Source of the DNA: an uncultured beta proteobacterium
Lineage (GTDB): Bacteria > Pseudomonadota > Gammaproteobacteria > Burkholderiales > Rhodocyclaceae
NCBI GenBank assembly: GCA_903933395.1
Contig: CAIZKA010000485.1
Coordinates: forward strand, 1-19,598
Direction: 5' to 3'
DNA length: 19,598 nucleotides
The translations under genes and the position numbers were made by a program. Positions 7,375 to 15,700 of this stretch are shown here, piece by piece; position 1 is the stretch's first letter, and each line of letters opens with the position of its first letter. The notes beneath the pieces are model-generated. The model did no database searches. It was not told the origin of the DNA and saw only the letters and a program-made list of their open reading frames with translations.

Positions 7375-7940
7375 GGAAGGTCCCCTGGCTGCATGTCGCG
7401 CAGCATGACGCGGCGGCGCTCCACCGGCACGTTGGTTTCCTCTGCGACGGAGTCCTGCTCTTCGGGCGCCATCCGTAGCGCGCGTTCGAGGTTGTAGCGC
7501 GCGTCCCAGTCGCCGGGCGACACGCGCAGCAAGTCACGGTAGCGCTGCTTGGCCAGTTCGACCAACGGCAGCGCCTCGTCCGGCTTGCCACTGTTGCCCG
7601 CTAGCGCCATGCCTTGCCGCAGGTACATGTTGCCCAGATTGAACAACGCTTGGCGGCCCAGTACGTCAAGTTCAGTTGGCTGGATCAAGCCGCTGTAGGT
7701 TTTGAAGGCTGTGTCGTAAGCGCCAGCACGGGCAAGCGCACCGGCCCGTGCGAGCCGCACCTCTGGCGCGGCATCCTGCGGTGGCAGGGTGGTGCCGGGA
7801 CCCACAGGCGCCTGCGTCGCAGCCACGACTGCAGCGTTGAGCCGCTGGGCTTGCTCCAGGCGCAGCGCTTGGACGGCGGCCGCCGCGGCGCAGGCGAGCG
7901 CGAGCGCACCGAACACCGCATGGACCGTGATTCTTCTCAT
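7371..7940 (-). CDS. mxaK: MxaK-like membrane-anchored TPR-like protein
   Basis: Encodes 189 residues starting MRRITVHAVFGALAL, with a single N-terminal membrane helix (about 5-24). The rest is helical, with tetratricopeptide-like stretches: LARAGALARAGAYDTAFKTY, then FNLGNMYLRQGM, then RDLLRVSPGDWDARYNLERAL. The ending RYNLERALRMAPEE is typical of MxaK. The frame is open further upstream, but the ATG at 7940 forms an ATGA overlap with the mxaC stop, the coupling used across this operon. It lies between two VWA genes exactly as mxaK does between mxaC and mxaL. The proposed role is assembly or calcium loading of PQQ methanol dehydrogenase; BatC-like proteins of other VWA operons are the alternative. 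Confidence 0.7.
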   Translation of the reverse strand: MRRITVHAVFGALALACAAAAAVQALRLEQAQRLNAAVVAATQAPVGPGTTLPPQDAAPEVRLARAGALARAGAYDTAFKTYSGLIQPTELDVLGRQALFNLGNMYLRQGMALAGNSGKPDEALPLVELAKQRYRDLLRVSPGDWDARYNLERALRMAPEEQDSVAEETNVPVERRRVMLRDMQPGDLP

Positions 7941-8968
7941 GCTTCGCTCCGTCCGAATCGACTCGGCTGAGTAGACCAGGCTTGAAGTTGTACGGCGCGA
8001 CAAGCCAGTAAGCCGACGCAGCACAGCAGCGCGGCAAGGTAGAAGCGCCCGCAGTAGTCAATGCGCGGCACCCGCCGGTAGTAGGAGAGTGGAAAATTCT
8101 GCTGCCGGTCGATCTCGGCGATGGCGGTCGCCATCATCTTGCTGTCGTCGGTCTGGTAGAGCCGGTAGGGCGTTGCCAATGTGCTGAAGAATTTGTGCAG
8201 CGCCATCTCCTCCACCGAGTCGTACTGGCCACCGCTTTCCTGCATGAGGTCGGGCGAGTTCGGACTGCTGCGGATGTAGATCCAATACAGGCCGACGCGC
8301 TCGCGCGCAAGCCCGGTGCGAATGCGCAGCTGAGTCGCCTCGTCGAGCTGCGCACCGCCGTCTGAAACCACCAGCACGATGCGGCTGCCGGAGTAATCCC
8401 GGCCGGCGAACTGGTCGATCGCCGCCAGTAGTGCTTTGCCCATAAGTGTGTCGGGCAGGCCGCGACCGATGGCGGTGGCGGCAAGTGCGGCCTGTACCAG
8501 CGCATGGTCGTCGGTGAAGGGCACGATATTCATCGGCACGGTACTGAAGGCCATGAACCCGAAGCGGTCGTCGGGACGCTTGGCCACGAACTGGCTCAGC
8601 AGTTCGCGCACTACCCGGTTCTTGGTCGGCAGGCTGCTATTGAACTGACCTCCAGACTTGACGTCCCTGGGGATTAGGGTGGCATCCATGCTGCTGCTGC
8701 GGTCCATCAGGATCATCACCTCGGCGCCGCGGCCGATGTGCAGCACCTTGCCGCCTGAGTGACCTGGTTTTGCCAAGCCGATCACTGCGGATGCCATTGC
8801 CGCTATCGCGAACAGGCGCCACAGCAGGCCGGCCAGGCGCCCAGCACGGTCGTCCGGCAGCCAGGCTATCGCCGAGAACGGCAAAGTGTCGCTGCGCCGC
8901 CGCAGCAGTGGCAGCAGCGTCAACGGGAGCAGCAGCAGCAGCCAAGGTTGTGCGAAGTCGAAGCCCAT
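7937..8968 (-). CDS. mxaC: MxaC-like VWA-domain membrane protein
   Basis: Encodes 343 residues from MGFDFAQPW. Two N-terminal hydrophobic helices (about 8-23 and 47-66) precede a VWA domain with an intact metal-ion site DRSSS (89-93) and IVLVVSDGGAQLDE. After the domain comes SSPNSPDLMQESGG, then TPYRLYQTDD and AEIDRQQNFPLSYYRR, and a last membrane helix (FYLAALLCCVGLLAC). This layout matches MxaC and, more widely, BatA proteins. The frame is open back to 9280, but that part is antisense to nothing useful and overlaps the MxaA-like gene; the ATG at 8968 follows the mxaA stop by four bases. No strong Shine-Dalgarno is visible, so translation is probably coupled. Confidence 0.75.
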   Translation of the reverse strand: MGFDFAQPWLLLLLPLTLLPLLRRRSDTLPFSAIAWLPDDRAGRLAGLLWRLFAIAAMASAVIGLAKPGHSGGKVLHIGRGAEVMILMDRSSSMDATLIPRDVKSGGQFNSSLPTKNRVVRELLSQFVAKRPDDRFGFMAFSTVPMNIVPFTDDHALVQAALAATAIGRGLPDTLMGKALLAAIDQFAGRDYSGSRIVLVVSDGGAQLDEATQLRIRTGLARERVGLYWIYIRSSPNSPDLMQESGGQYDSVEEMALHKFFSTLATPYRLYQTDDSKMMATAIAEIDRQQNFPLSYYRRVPRIDYCGRFYLAALLCCVGLLACRAVQLQAWSTQPSRFGRSEA

Positions 8969-8972
8969 CGGT

Positions 8973-9878
8973 TCAGCGGTGGTGGCGCCGTTCGGCCGCG
9001 CGCAAAGCCAAGCCCAGCTCGCGAAGTGGGAAGGCCGCAGCTTCTGCGGTGATCCCGAAGAAACGTGCGTTCGAGGCGCGAAAAAAGCGTTCGAGCTCGG
9101 GCTGCAGCGGCCGCAGATGCGGCACGTCGTCAAGCAGACGAGGCAGGCTGGCGGCATGCACCACGCGGCCAGCGGTCTGATTGATGGCGTGGTGAAGCAC
9201 CATCCAGGCAGCGGGGTCGGCAAGATCCAGCCGCCGCAGGTGGCGCCAGGAACGCGCGAAGGGCAGGCGCTCCGTCTCACTCAGGTGGCGCCACGCCCAC
9301 CATGCGAGCCAGGTGATCAACACTAGCGTGAGTGCGATCAGTGCGTTCTGAAGTTGTCTCTCGATCAGATTCGTCGGATGTGGCACAACCGGCCGGTCCG
9401 GCTGCAATGCCAATGCGCCATTCTGCACCGTGGCCTCGTCCAGCGTTAAGGGACCTATGCTCACCGGCAACGCGGGTACTACAAGCACGGTGCCCGCAGT
9501 CGTCGCCATCGTCAGCGACGGCAGCGCGGCGGCAGTCAACATACGCGGTGCGTTTATCAACTGGTAGTCGATCACGAGCCAGCGCTGTCCCTCGCTGGCG
9601 GTCTCGATGCGTGGCGTTCGTCGTTCGAACCAGCGGTCGACGCGGTCAGCCGGCGGCAGTGCGACTATCTCCAGCACCCGTCCTGAATGTTCCAGCAGCA
9701 CGCGCTGTGACAAAACGTCGCCGAGCACGTGGCCGAAGGTACGCGGCTGCTCTGTGAATGCTGCAACGGTGGGAATGGCCGTATCGGGGGTCGATCCCGC
9801 GCCAGGTTCGGCGGCGACGGTTGCCAGGCTGGTGAGGCATCCGAGCGCAAACAAGCGGGTTTTGACCGAAGGTCTCAT
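8973..9878 (-). CDS. mxaA: MxaA-like protein
   Basis: Encodes 301 residues beginning MRPSVKTRLFALGCL, with a Sec-type signal peptide (cleavage likely near residue 22, TVA/AEP). A periplasmic part opens with EQPRTFGHVLGDVLSQRV (43-60), which I associate with MxaA, and a membrane helix spans about 178-197. The C-terminal cytoplasmic part has DPAAWMVLHHAINQTAG and ELERFFRASNARFF. The length fits MxaA (about 300) and is far longer than the DUF4381 protein found at this place in ordinary MoxR-BatA operons. The start is set by the ATGA overlap with the mxaS stop (9875-9878). MxaA is one of the proteins required for calcium insertion into methanol dehydrogenase. Confidence 0.7.
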   Translation of the reverse strand: MRPSVKTRLFALGCLTSLATVAAEPGAGSTPDTAIPTVAAFTEQPRTFGHVLGDVLSQRVLLEHSGRVLEIVALPPADRVDRWFERRTPRIETASEGQRWLVIDYQLINAPRMLTAAALPSLTMATTAGTVLVVPALPVSIGPLTLDEATVQNGALALQPDRPVVPHPTNLIERQLQNALIALTLVLITWLAWWAWRHLSETERLPFARSWRHLRRLDLADPAAWMVLHHAINQTAGRVVHAASLPRLLDDVPHLRPLQPELERFFRASNARFFGITAEAAAFPLRELGLALRAAERRHHR

Positions 9879-10837
9879 GCCACGCACTCCATGAAGTGGC
9901 GCGTCAGCGCCTCGGCGTCGAAATGGCCTTCGCGATCGATCAGATCGAAGGGCGGCAGGCTGTGGGCGTCGAACAGCGCGTGCAGCTCGGCGCGGCGCGC
10001 CCCGATCGCGGCACGCCACTTGTTGCGCAGCGGCTCGCGAAGCCACAACGTGCGGCGCACACCGGTCTCGGCGTCGCTGACGGCGAGCAGCGCGTTCGTT
10101 TCGGGCGGCTCGACCTCGGCTGGATCCCAAGCTAGCATGGGCAGCACAATGGCCGGAGCCAGCAGGTCCAGCAGTTCGGCGAGCGCCGGTGCAGCCATGC
10201 CGTGGAAGTCCGAGACCAGGAATACAAGGCCCTTGCGGCCCGCCAGTCGCGCGGCGCAAGCTCGCAGGCCCTGCAGACCATCATTCGTCGACCGGTACCC
10301 TGTAACACGATGTGCGGTGGGCGTATCAGCTTGGCTGGCGCGCAGCAGTTCCGCCATCACATTTCCAATGCCGCGGCTGTGCCGTGCTGGCAGGAACAGG
10401 TCGTCGCGCTCGCCACTATCGAACGCCTGCAGGCCCACCGGATCGCCTACGCGAAAAGCACTGTGGCCGAGCGCCTCAACGAAATCGGCCGCTACAGCTA
10501 GTTTGGGCCGCCGGGCGCCGAACCGCATCGAGGCCGATACATCCACTATGGCATGCACCGGCACTGCCACACGTTGACGGGCGATGCGCACCAGCCAGTC
10601 GCCCTGTACGCTCCGCAGGCTAGCGCGTAGGTCGATGCGGCGCGGGTCAGGGTAATCGAGCAGTTTCCGGTGCGCGGCGAACTGCTGGCCGGCGCCCAGG
10701 CTACTGCCATGGTGTGCACCCGGCCGCTGACCACCCAGGCGCTGCGGCAGTTTGTAGTGAAACTCCGCCGGGCGGTGGTCTGGCCCACGAGCCGATGCCG
10801 TCGAAGGCATCTGCGAGGCAGTTATGGATCTACTCAC
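9875..10837 (-). CDS. mxaS: MxaS-like DUF58 protein
   Basis: Encodes 320 residues, a DUF58 protein with a VWA-like core. The strand before the metal site reads VHAIVDVSASM, giving DVSAS at 99-103, and VFLVSDFHG follows later. The N-terminal part has the DUF58-type pattern (DYPDPRRIDLRASLRSVQGDW split over 61-81). It starts with GTG in a GTGA overlap with the mxaR stop. DUF58 proteins usually pair with MoxR ATPases next to them, as here; MxaS is the member in methanol dehydrogenase clusters. The first 20 or so residues are unusual and low in similarity, so a later start is possible, although the overlap supports the GTG. Confidence 0.72.
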   Translation of the reverse strand: MSRSITASQMPSTASARGPDHRPAEFHYKLPQRLGGQRPGAHHGSSLGAGQQFAAHRKLLDYPDPRRIDLRASLRSVQGDWLVRIARQRVAVPVHAIVDVSASMRFGARRPKLAVAADFVEALGHSAFRVGDPVGLQAFDSGERDDLFLPARHSRGIGNVMAELLRASQADTPTAHRVTGYRSTNDGLQGLRACAARLAGRKGLVFLVSDFHGMAAPALAELLDLLAPAIVLPMLAWDPAEVEPPETNALLAVSDAETGVRRTLWLREPLRNKWRAAIGARRAELHALFDAHSLPPFDLIDREGHFDAEALTRHFMECVA

Positions 10838-11853
10838 GGTGCCGCGACGGTGTCAATAATCTTCTCGACCAGCGCGCCGGCCAATTCGGCCCGGCGAAGC
10901 TCGTAAATCGGGGTAAAAAATACGCGATGGCCCAGCACTGAAGGCAGCACGGCGCGGACGTCATCAGGCTCCAGGTGGGTGCGTCCGGATAACCATGCCA
11001 CCACACGTGCTGCGCGCATCAGTGCGCTCATGCCTCGTGGGCTGGCGCCGGCGAGGATCAGGCGGTTCATGTCCACGCCGTCGAGCTGGATGCCGAGGCG
11101 CCCCGGCGTTTCGCTTGCCTCCCACAAATCAAGCACATAGTCTTCGATGGTCTTGCTACTGCGCACGGTATCCTGAATCAGTGCGCCGATGGCGTTGAGC
11201 TGGCCCGGAGGCAGCATCGCAGCCTGGATATTCTCAATCAGCTTGTCCGCGTCGTGGAAAGCAGTCTCGAACACGAGCGCGCGGCGAATGCCCCTATCGG
11301 AGGGCTTGCTCATGTTCAGCTCGAACATGAATCGATCGCGAGCCGCCGAAGCCAGTTCGAAGGTCTCTTCTTTCTCGATCTTGTTGCGGTCGGCGAACAC
11401 CGTCATGTGCGGAAAGCGGTACTCGCGATTGAAGGCCGACACAGTGCGCTCGGCCATCGCCCGCAACAACAGCGACTGCACTTGCGGCCGAGCACGGTTG
11501 ATCTCGTTGAAGAAGAATGTCACAAGCCGTTCGCCGTGGCGCAGCAGCGGGCCGGGATCGATGCGCGGCTTGCCCTCGGCGTCGACATAGGTGTGATAAA
11601 TCATGTCACTCGGCATCAAGTCGACCGTGCCTTCGACGCGCTCGAACTCGCCGCCGATAGCGCGTGAAAACGCGCGCAGCACGGTGGTCTTGCCGACGCC
11701 CACGTCACCCTCAAGTAGCACGTGGCCACGAGCAAAAGTGGCCACGTTGATCAGGCGGATGGTCTGTGGCTGGCCGATCACGGCCTTGGCCACTTCACGT
11801 TCCAGGTTAAGCGCGATGATTCGCCAGTCTTCGAGTTGATGCTCAGTGTTCAT
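10834..11853 (-). CDS. mxaR: MxaR-like MoxR-family AAA+ ATPase
   Basis: Encodes 339 residues. Walker A is GDVGVGKT (49-56), the Walker B strand is VTFFFNEINR (111-120), and sensor/arginine-finger regions follow in DRNKIEKEETFE and ARDRFMFEL. The normal MoxR Walker B ends in DEINR; here the Asp is Asn116, which I believe is also seen in methylotroph MxaR. The C-terminal lid helix region includes GASPRGMSALMRAARVVAWLSGR. MoxR ATPases act as chaperones that load cofactors or assemble complexes with VWA proteins. It is the first gene of the operon. No clear Shine-Dalgarno precedes the ATG at 11853 (a C-rich run lies there), so either it is weakly translated or depends on an upstream frame. Confidence 0.8.
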   Translation of the reverse strand: MNTEHQLEDWRIIALNLEREVAKAVIGQPQTIRLINVATFARGHVLLEGDVGVGKTTVLRAFSRAIGGEFERVEGTVDLMPSDMIYHTYVDAEGKPRIDPGPLLRHGERLVTFFFNEINRARPQVQSLLLRAMAERTVSAFNREYRFPHMTVFADRNKIEKEETFELASAARDRFMFELNMSKPSDRGIRRALVFETAFHDADKLIENIQAAMLPPGQLNAIGALIQDTVRSSKTIEDYVLDLWEASETPGRLGIQLDGVDMNRLILAGASPRGMSALMRAARVVAWLSGRTHLEPDDVRAVLPSVLGHRVFFTPIYELRRAELAGALVEKIIDTVAAP

Positions 11854-12572
11854 GGGGGGGCAGGGTGGTCGCGGGAGGAGCGTTCGGTGTCAGCCGAGGA
11901 GGCAGGGTTCCAATTCTGTCATCAATTCATTGCACTGAAACGAGAAAGGCAAGGTGGCGCGAACGTCGTTGACGTAGGCGACGCCTGCGCTAAGCACGAA
12001 CAAGAGCAATTTGGCGTCCGTTCGAGCTAGTGGTCATCCGGAACGCCCTGCCACAGGAACGTGTAGCTGAGTCCCTGGGTGTTGGAGAACGTCGTTGCCG
12101 TCAAATTAAATTTCGACAAAAAATCTTGTCCGCATGCCACTTTTCGTGCTTCTCAATGAAAAACAATCTGAGGGACGCATCTGCCTTCACAGTTGCTTTT
12201 GCGTTATGCCTCAATCGATCGGCAAAGATCCGTTTGTGTATAAAGTGGCGGCTTTCAGGCTATGCCTTTGTTGGATTGCTATCAACCATGATCAAAGAAG
12301 GGGATTGCCGTGTGACCCAGCGAGCCCTCTGGACGTCCGATTGACGCTGGCTACGAGTATTCAGAAGTACCCCAGAATAGCTCGGTCACGGAATGAAATC
12401 GCCGCAAAATTTTCAGTCAGGCGAGAAAAGCCATTCCGCTAAATCAATGACCGCTTGTATGGTTTGCCTGGTGTTCTTATTAATCGATGATGAACGGGCT
12501 GTGGGCCCTGTGTCCGGTAACGCGCCGTACCGCCGGCGCCGACTATTGGGGTGGACGCGGCGGGATACTGCA
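11854..12572. other. AT-rich stretch upstream of mxaR; no gene assigned
   Basis: Many frames are open here, but none has a recognisable family or a good start. Two minus-strand frames are worth recording. One, 11890-12033, about 46 codons without an ATG, includes a hydrophobic run LLLFVLSAGVAYV and ends PCLLG. The other, 12027-12275, about 82 codons after a TAG, contains KADASLRLFFIEKHEKWHAD and ends FLWQGVPDDH; it could be the end of a broken gene. Neither resembles MxaF, MxaJ, MxaG or MxaI, which would stand here in a complete mxa operon. The + frames 12030-12344 and 12134-12442 look like chance. No promoter for mxaR could be named. Confidence 0.35.
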
Positions 12573-12590
12573 GCAACTATAATCAGTTGC
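12573..12590 (+). promoter_or_regulatory. palindrome centred on a TATAAT box
   Basis: GCAACTATAATCAGTTGC is an inverted repeat with 6-base arms (GCAACT / AGTTGC) around a 6-base centre, and it contains the consensus -10 box TATAAT at 12578-12583. It lies about 160 bases before the DUF748 start. The best -35-like hexamer, TGGACG at 12552-12557, is too far away (20-base spacer) and weak, so the promoter may need an activator, or the palindrome may be an operator covering the -10. Confidence 0.4.
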
Positions 12591-12741
12591 ACCGGTGGAT
12601 TTGGCTCACCGGCATGAAGGCGAAAACCGGAATGCGGGATCGGGACGATGAAAATATTTGACAGGAAAACCCGCCGCCAACGCAGCCTGCAGTCCGGTTT
12701 CGCCATATCTGGCGCCGCTGACAACTGACCGGGGTTCCTTC

Positions 12742-15700
12742 ATGAGCAACGCCGCACCGCGAATCCACCGCCTGCTCGCGATCGCTACTTCGAAGCTGGC
12801 GATCATCGGGCTGCTGAGCTTGCTGTGTTACGCGCTGGCCGGATTCGTCGCCGTGCCGTGGCTGGTCCGGCAGCAGTTGCCGAAGCTGGTAGAGCAGCAT
12901 CTGGGCGCACAGGCGACGGTCGGGGATGTGCGCATCAATCCGTTCCTGTTCAGCTTCGAGGTCAATGACCTTGCCATTTCCGAAAAAAGCGGATTGCCCG
13001 TGCTGCAGACGGGCAGGCTGTTCGTGGATTTCGAAACCAGCAGTCTGCTGCGCCGGGCATGGACGTTCCGCGAGATCCGCATCGAGCGGCCGCTGATCAA
13101 CCTCGATCTCGATGCGGGCGGAAACCTGAATATCATGCGGCTGATCGGCTTCCTGCAGGCGAAGGCGCCCGAGAAGCAACAGGACGCCGGGGGAGTGCCG
13201 CGACTGCTGCTGCAGCATGTCGCGATCAGCGGCGGCGCGTTCAAGTTCACGGATCACATGCTGCAACCCGAGGCGCGGACGCAGGTCGATCCGATCAATT
13301 TCGAGATACATGACGTATCCACTCTTCCGGAGCACGGGGGCGAGCATACGCTCAGCGCCAGGCTGCCCGATGGCGGCACCCTGCAGTGGCAGGGCAAGCT
13401 GTCCCTGGCACCGATTCAATCCAGCGGCACGATTTCTTTGAAGGCGGCCCGCCTGTCGACGCTGTGGCAGTTCGTGCAGGATCGCCTGGCGATTGCGAAG
13501 CCGGAGGGCACTTACGAATTCGGCGTACGTTATCGTGCCGGCTATTCCGGAGGGGCGCTGAACTTCCTGGCCGATGACCTCGCGTTCGGGTTGAAGGATA
13601 TTCTCATCGCCAGGGAGAACGGCGGCGCCACGCTCGCCAGGCTGGCGACCGTCGCCTTCGAGGGCGGCAGCGTCGATCTGGCAAAGCGCAGCCTCGCCTT
13701 CAAGGACATCCGCGTTGCCGATGGCGCACTCCAGGTCGTTCTCGACGAAGACAGCGTTCCCGACTGGGCCCAGCTTGTTCGCAGCAAGTCTTCCGGCAGC
13801 AAGGCCGCCGTCGTGGCGGATTCCCCGTCCACGGAGGCCGGCAAGCCGGCGGCTGCGCCTTGGGAGATATCGCTGCCGCAGGTCAGCGTCGGCCCGCTGG
13901 CGCTGACCCTGACTGACTACAGCCGTGCCAAGCCGCTGCGCATGACTGCGGGGCGCACCGAGGTGACACTCGCCGTCAACGCTTCGATGGGCGATCCGCT
14001 CCAGCTTGTCGTCGACAAGGGCGGCTTCAAGTTGAAAGACATCCGTGTCACGGCAATTGATGAAAAGGATCCGCCGGTGATTCTGGAATCGGCCGAAATC
14101 ACCGGCATCGCGGTGAATCTGAAGGAACAGACCATACGCGCCGGCCTGGCGCGGCTGTCGGGCGGGCGGACGTGGGTCAGGCGCGGCGCGGACGGAAAAT
14201 TGCAGCTGGTCAGCCTGTTCGCCCCGCGCAAGGTCCGGCTGATCAAGGAATTGCAAAAGGAAGGGTTCAGCTTCGCCGCAGACCGCGCCGAGATCGCCGG
14301 ATACACGGTGGCGCTGACGGACCAGACTTTCCAGCCGGCAATCAGCTACGACTTCGAGCAGCTCAACGTGTCCGTGTCGAAAGTCACTTTCCCGCCGAAA
14401 AATCCGAATCCGTTCGAGATGTCGCTGCGGGTCAAGCAGGGCGGCACGGTCAAGGCCAGTGGCGTACTTGACCTGCGCCAGCCGGCCGTCGACGCACGCT
14501 TTGAAATTGCCGATGTGGCATTGGCGCCCCTGGACACCATCCTCAAGCGCGACACGACCTTGGCGTTGGCCACGGGCAAGGCCGGAGCCGCCGGACGGGT
14601 GATTGTTGACGGCAAGAGTTCGCCTGCGACGATCCGTTACTCCGGCTCGGCCAGCGTTTCCGAACTCGACTTGCAGACCCCGGCAAACGGGGAACGGCTG
14701 GTGGGCTGGAAGCGCCTGGCGGTGACCGACATTGAATTCGACTCGGCCGCGAACCGGCTTGCGGTCGCACGCGTGGGCCTGGTCGAGCCGTATGTCCGGC
14801 TCATGGTCAACAAGGACCGTTCCACCAACCTCGCCGGCATCAAACGCAGCGCTGCGGCGCCCGCAGCTTCCCCGGTGGCTACGCCTGGTGCGCCATCGGC
14901 AACGGCTCCGGTTCCGGCTCCGGTTCCGGCCGGGTCCCAGGCCCCGGCAGATGGGGCGGGCACTCTGCCGGCTGTCAGCGTGGATCGCGTGAGCATCGAG
15001 GGCGGGTCGATGGACTTTGCCGACTTCAGCCTGGTGCTGCCGTTCGCCACCTATGTCCGGGCCCTGGGCGGTTCGGTGAACGGGCTGTCCTCCTCGGTGG
15101 AGGCCCGCGCCAACCTGAAGCTGGAGGGCAGTATCGGCGAATACGGCCTGATGCGCGCGGAGGGCACCATCCAGCCGTTCGCGCCGAAGAAATTCACCGA
15201 CATCGCGGTGACCTTCCGCAATGTCGACATGACGCAAATGACTCCTTACGCCGCCACCTTTGCCGGCCGCAAGATCGCTTCCGGCAAGATATCGCTCGAT
15301 CTGCAGTACAAGCTCGACAAGAGCAGGCTGGCCGGCGACAACAGGATGGTGCTGGAAAAATTCACCCTGGGCGAACGCATCGAAAGTCCGACCGCGGTCA
15401 ACCTGCCGCTGGACCTGGCGATCGCCTTGCTGACCGACAGCGATGGCAAGATCGATCTCTCGCTGCCGGTCAGCGGCGACGTCGACAACCCGGAGTTCAG
15501 TTATGGCCACGTCATCTGGCAGGCGATCACCACGGTCATCACCCGCATCGTCACCGCGCCTTTCCGCGCCCTGGCTGCGCTGTTCGGCAGCGGTTCGGAG
15601 ACATTGGGCGACATCCTGTTCGATCCGGGAAGCGCGCGCCTGCTGCCGACGGAACAGGAGAAGCTGCGGCGCGTTGCCGAGGGTTTGCAGAAGCGCGCGC

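Noticed and set aside
6827..10577. Numerous + strand frames across the mxa-type operon (for example 9729-10577)
   Set aside because: All are antisense to well-supported minus-strand genes, and are Arg/Ser/Ala-rich without motifs.
12030..12442. Overlapping + frames of about 102-104 codons
   Set aside because: They overlap each other and lie in AT-rich DNA with no recognisable domain or ribosome binding site.
14908..14932. GGTTCCGGCTCC-type tandem repeat as a possible regulatory repeat
   Set aside because: It lies in frame inside the DUF748 gene and simply codes for the Ala/Pro/Val linker.
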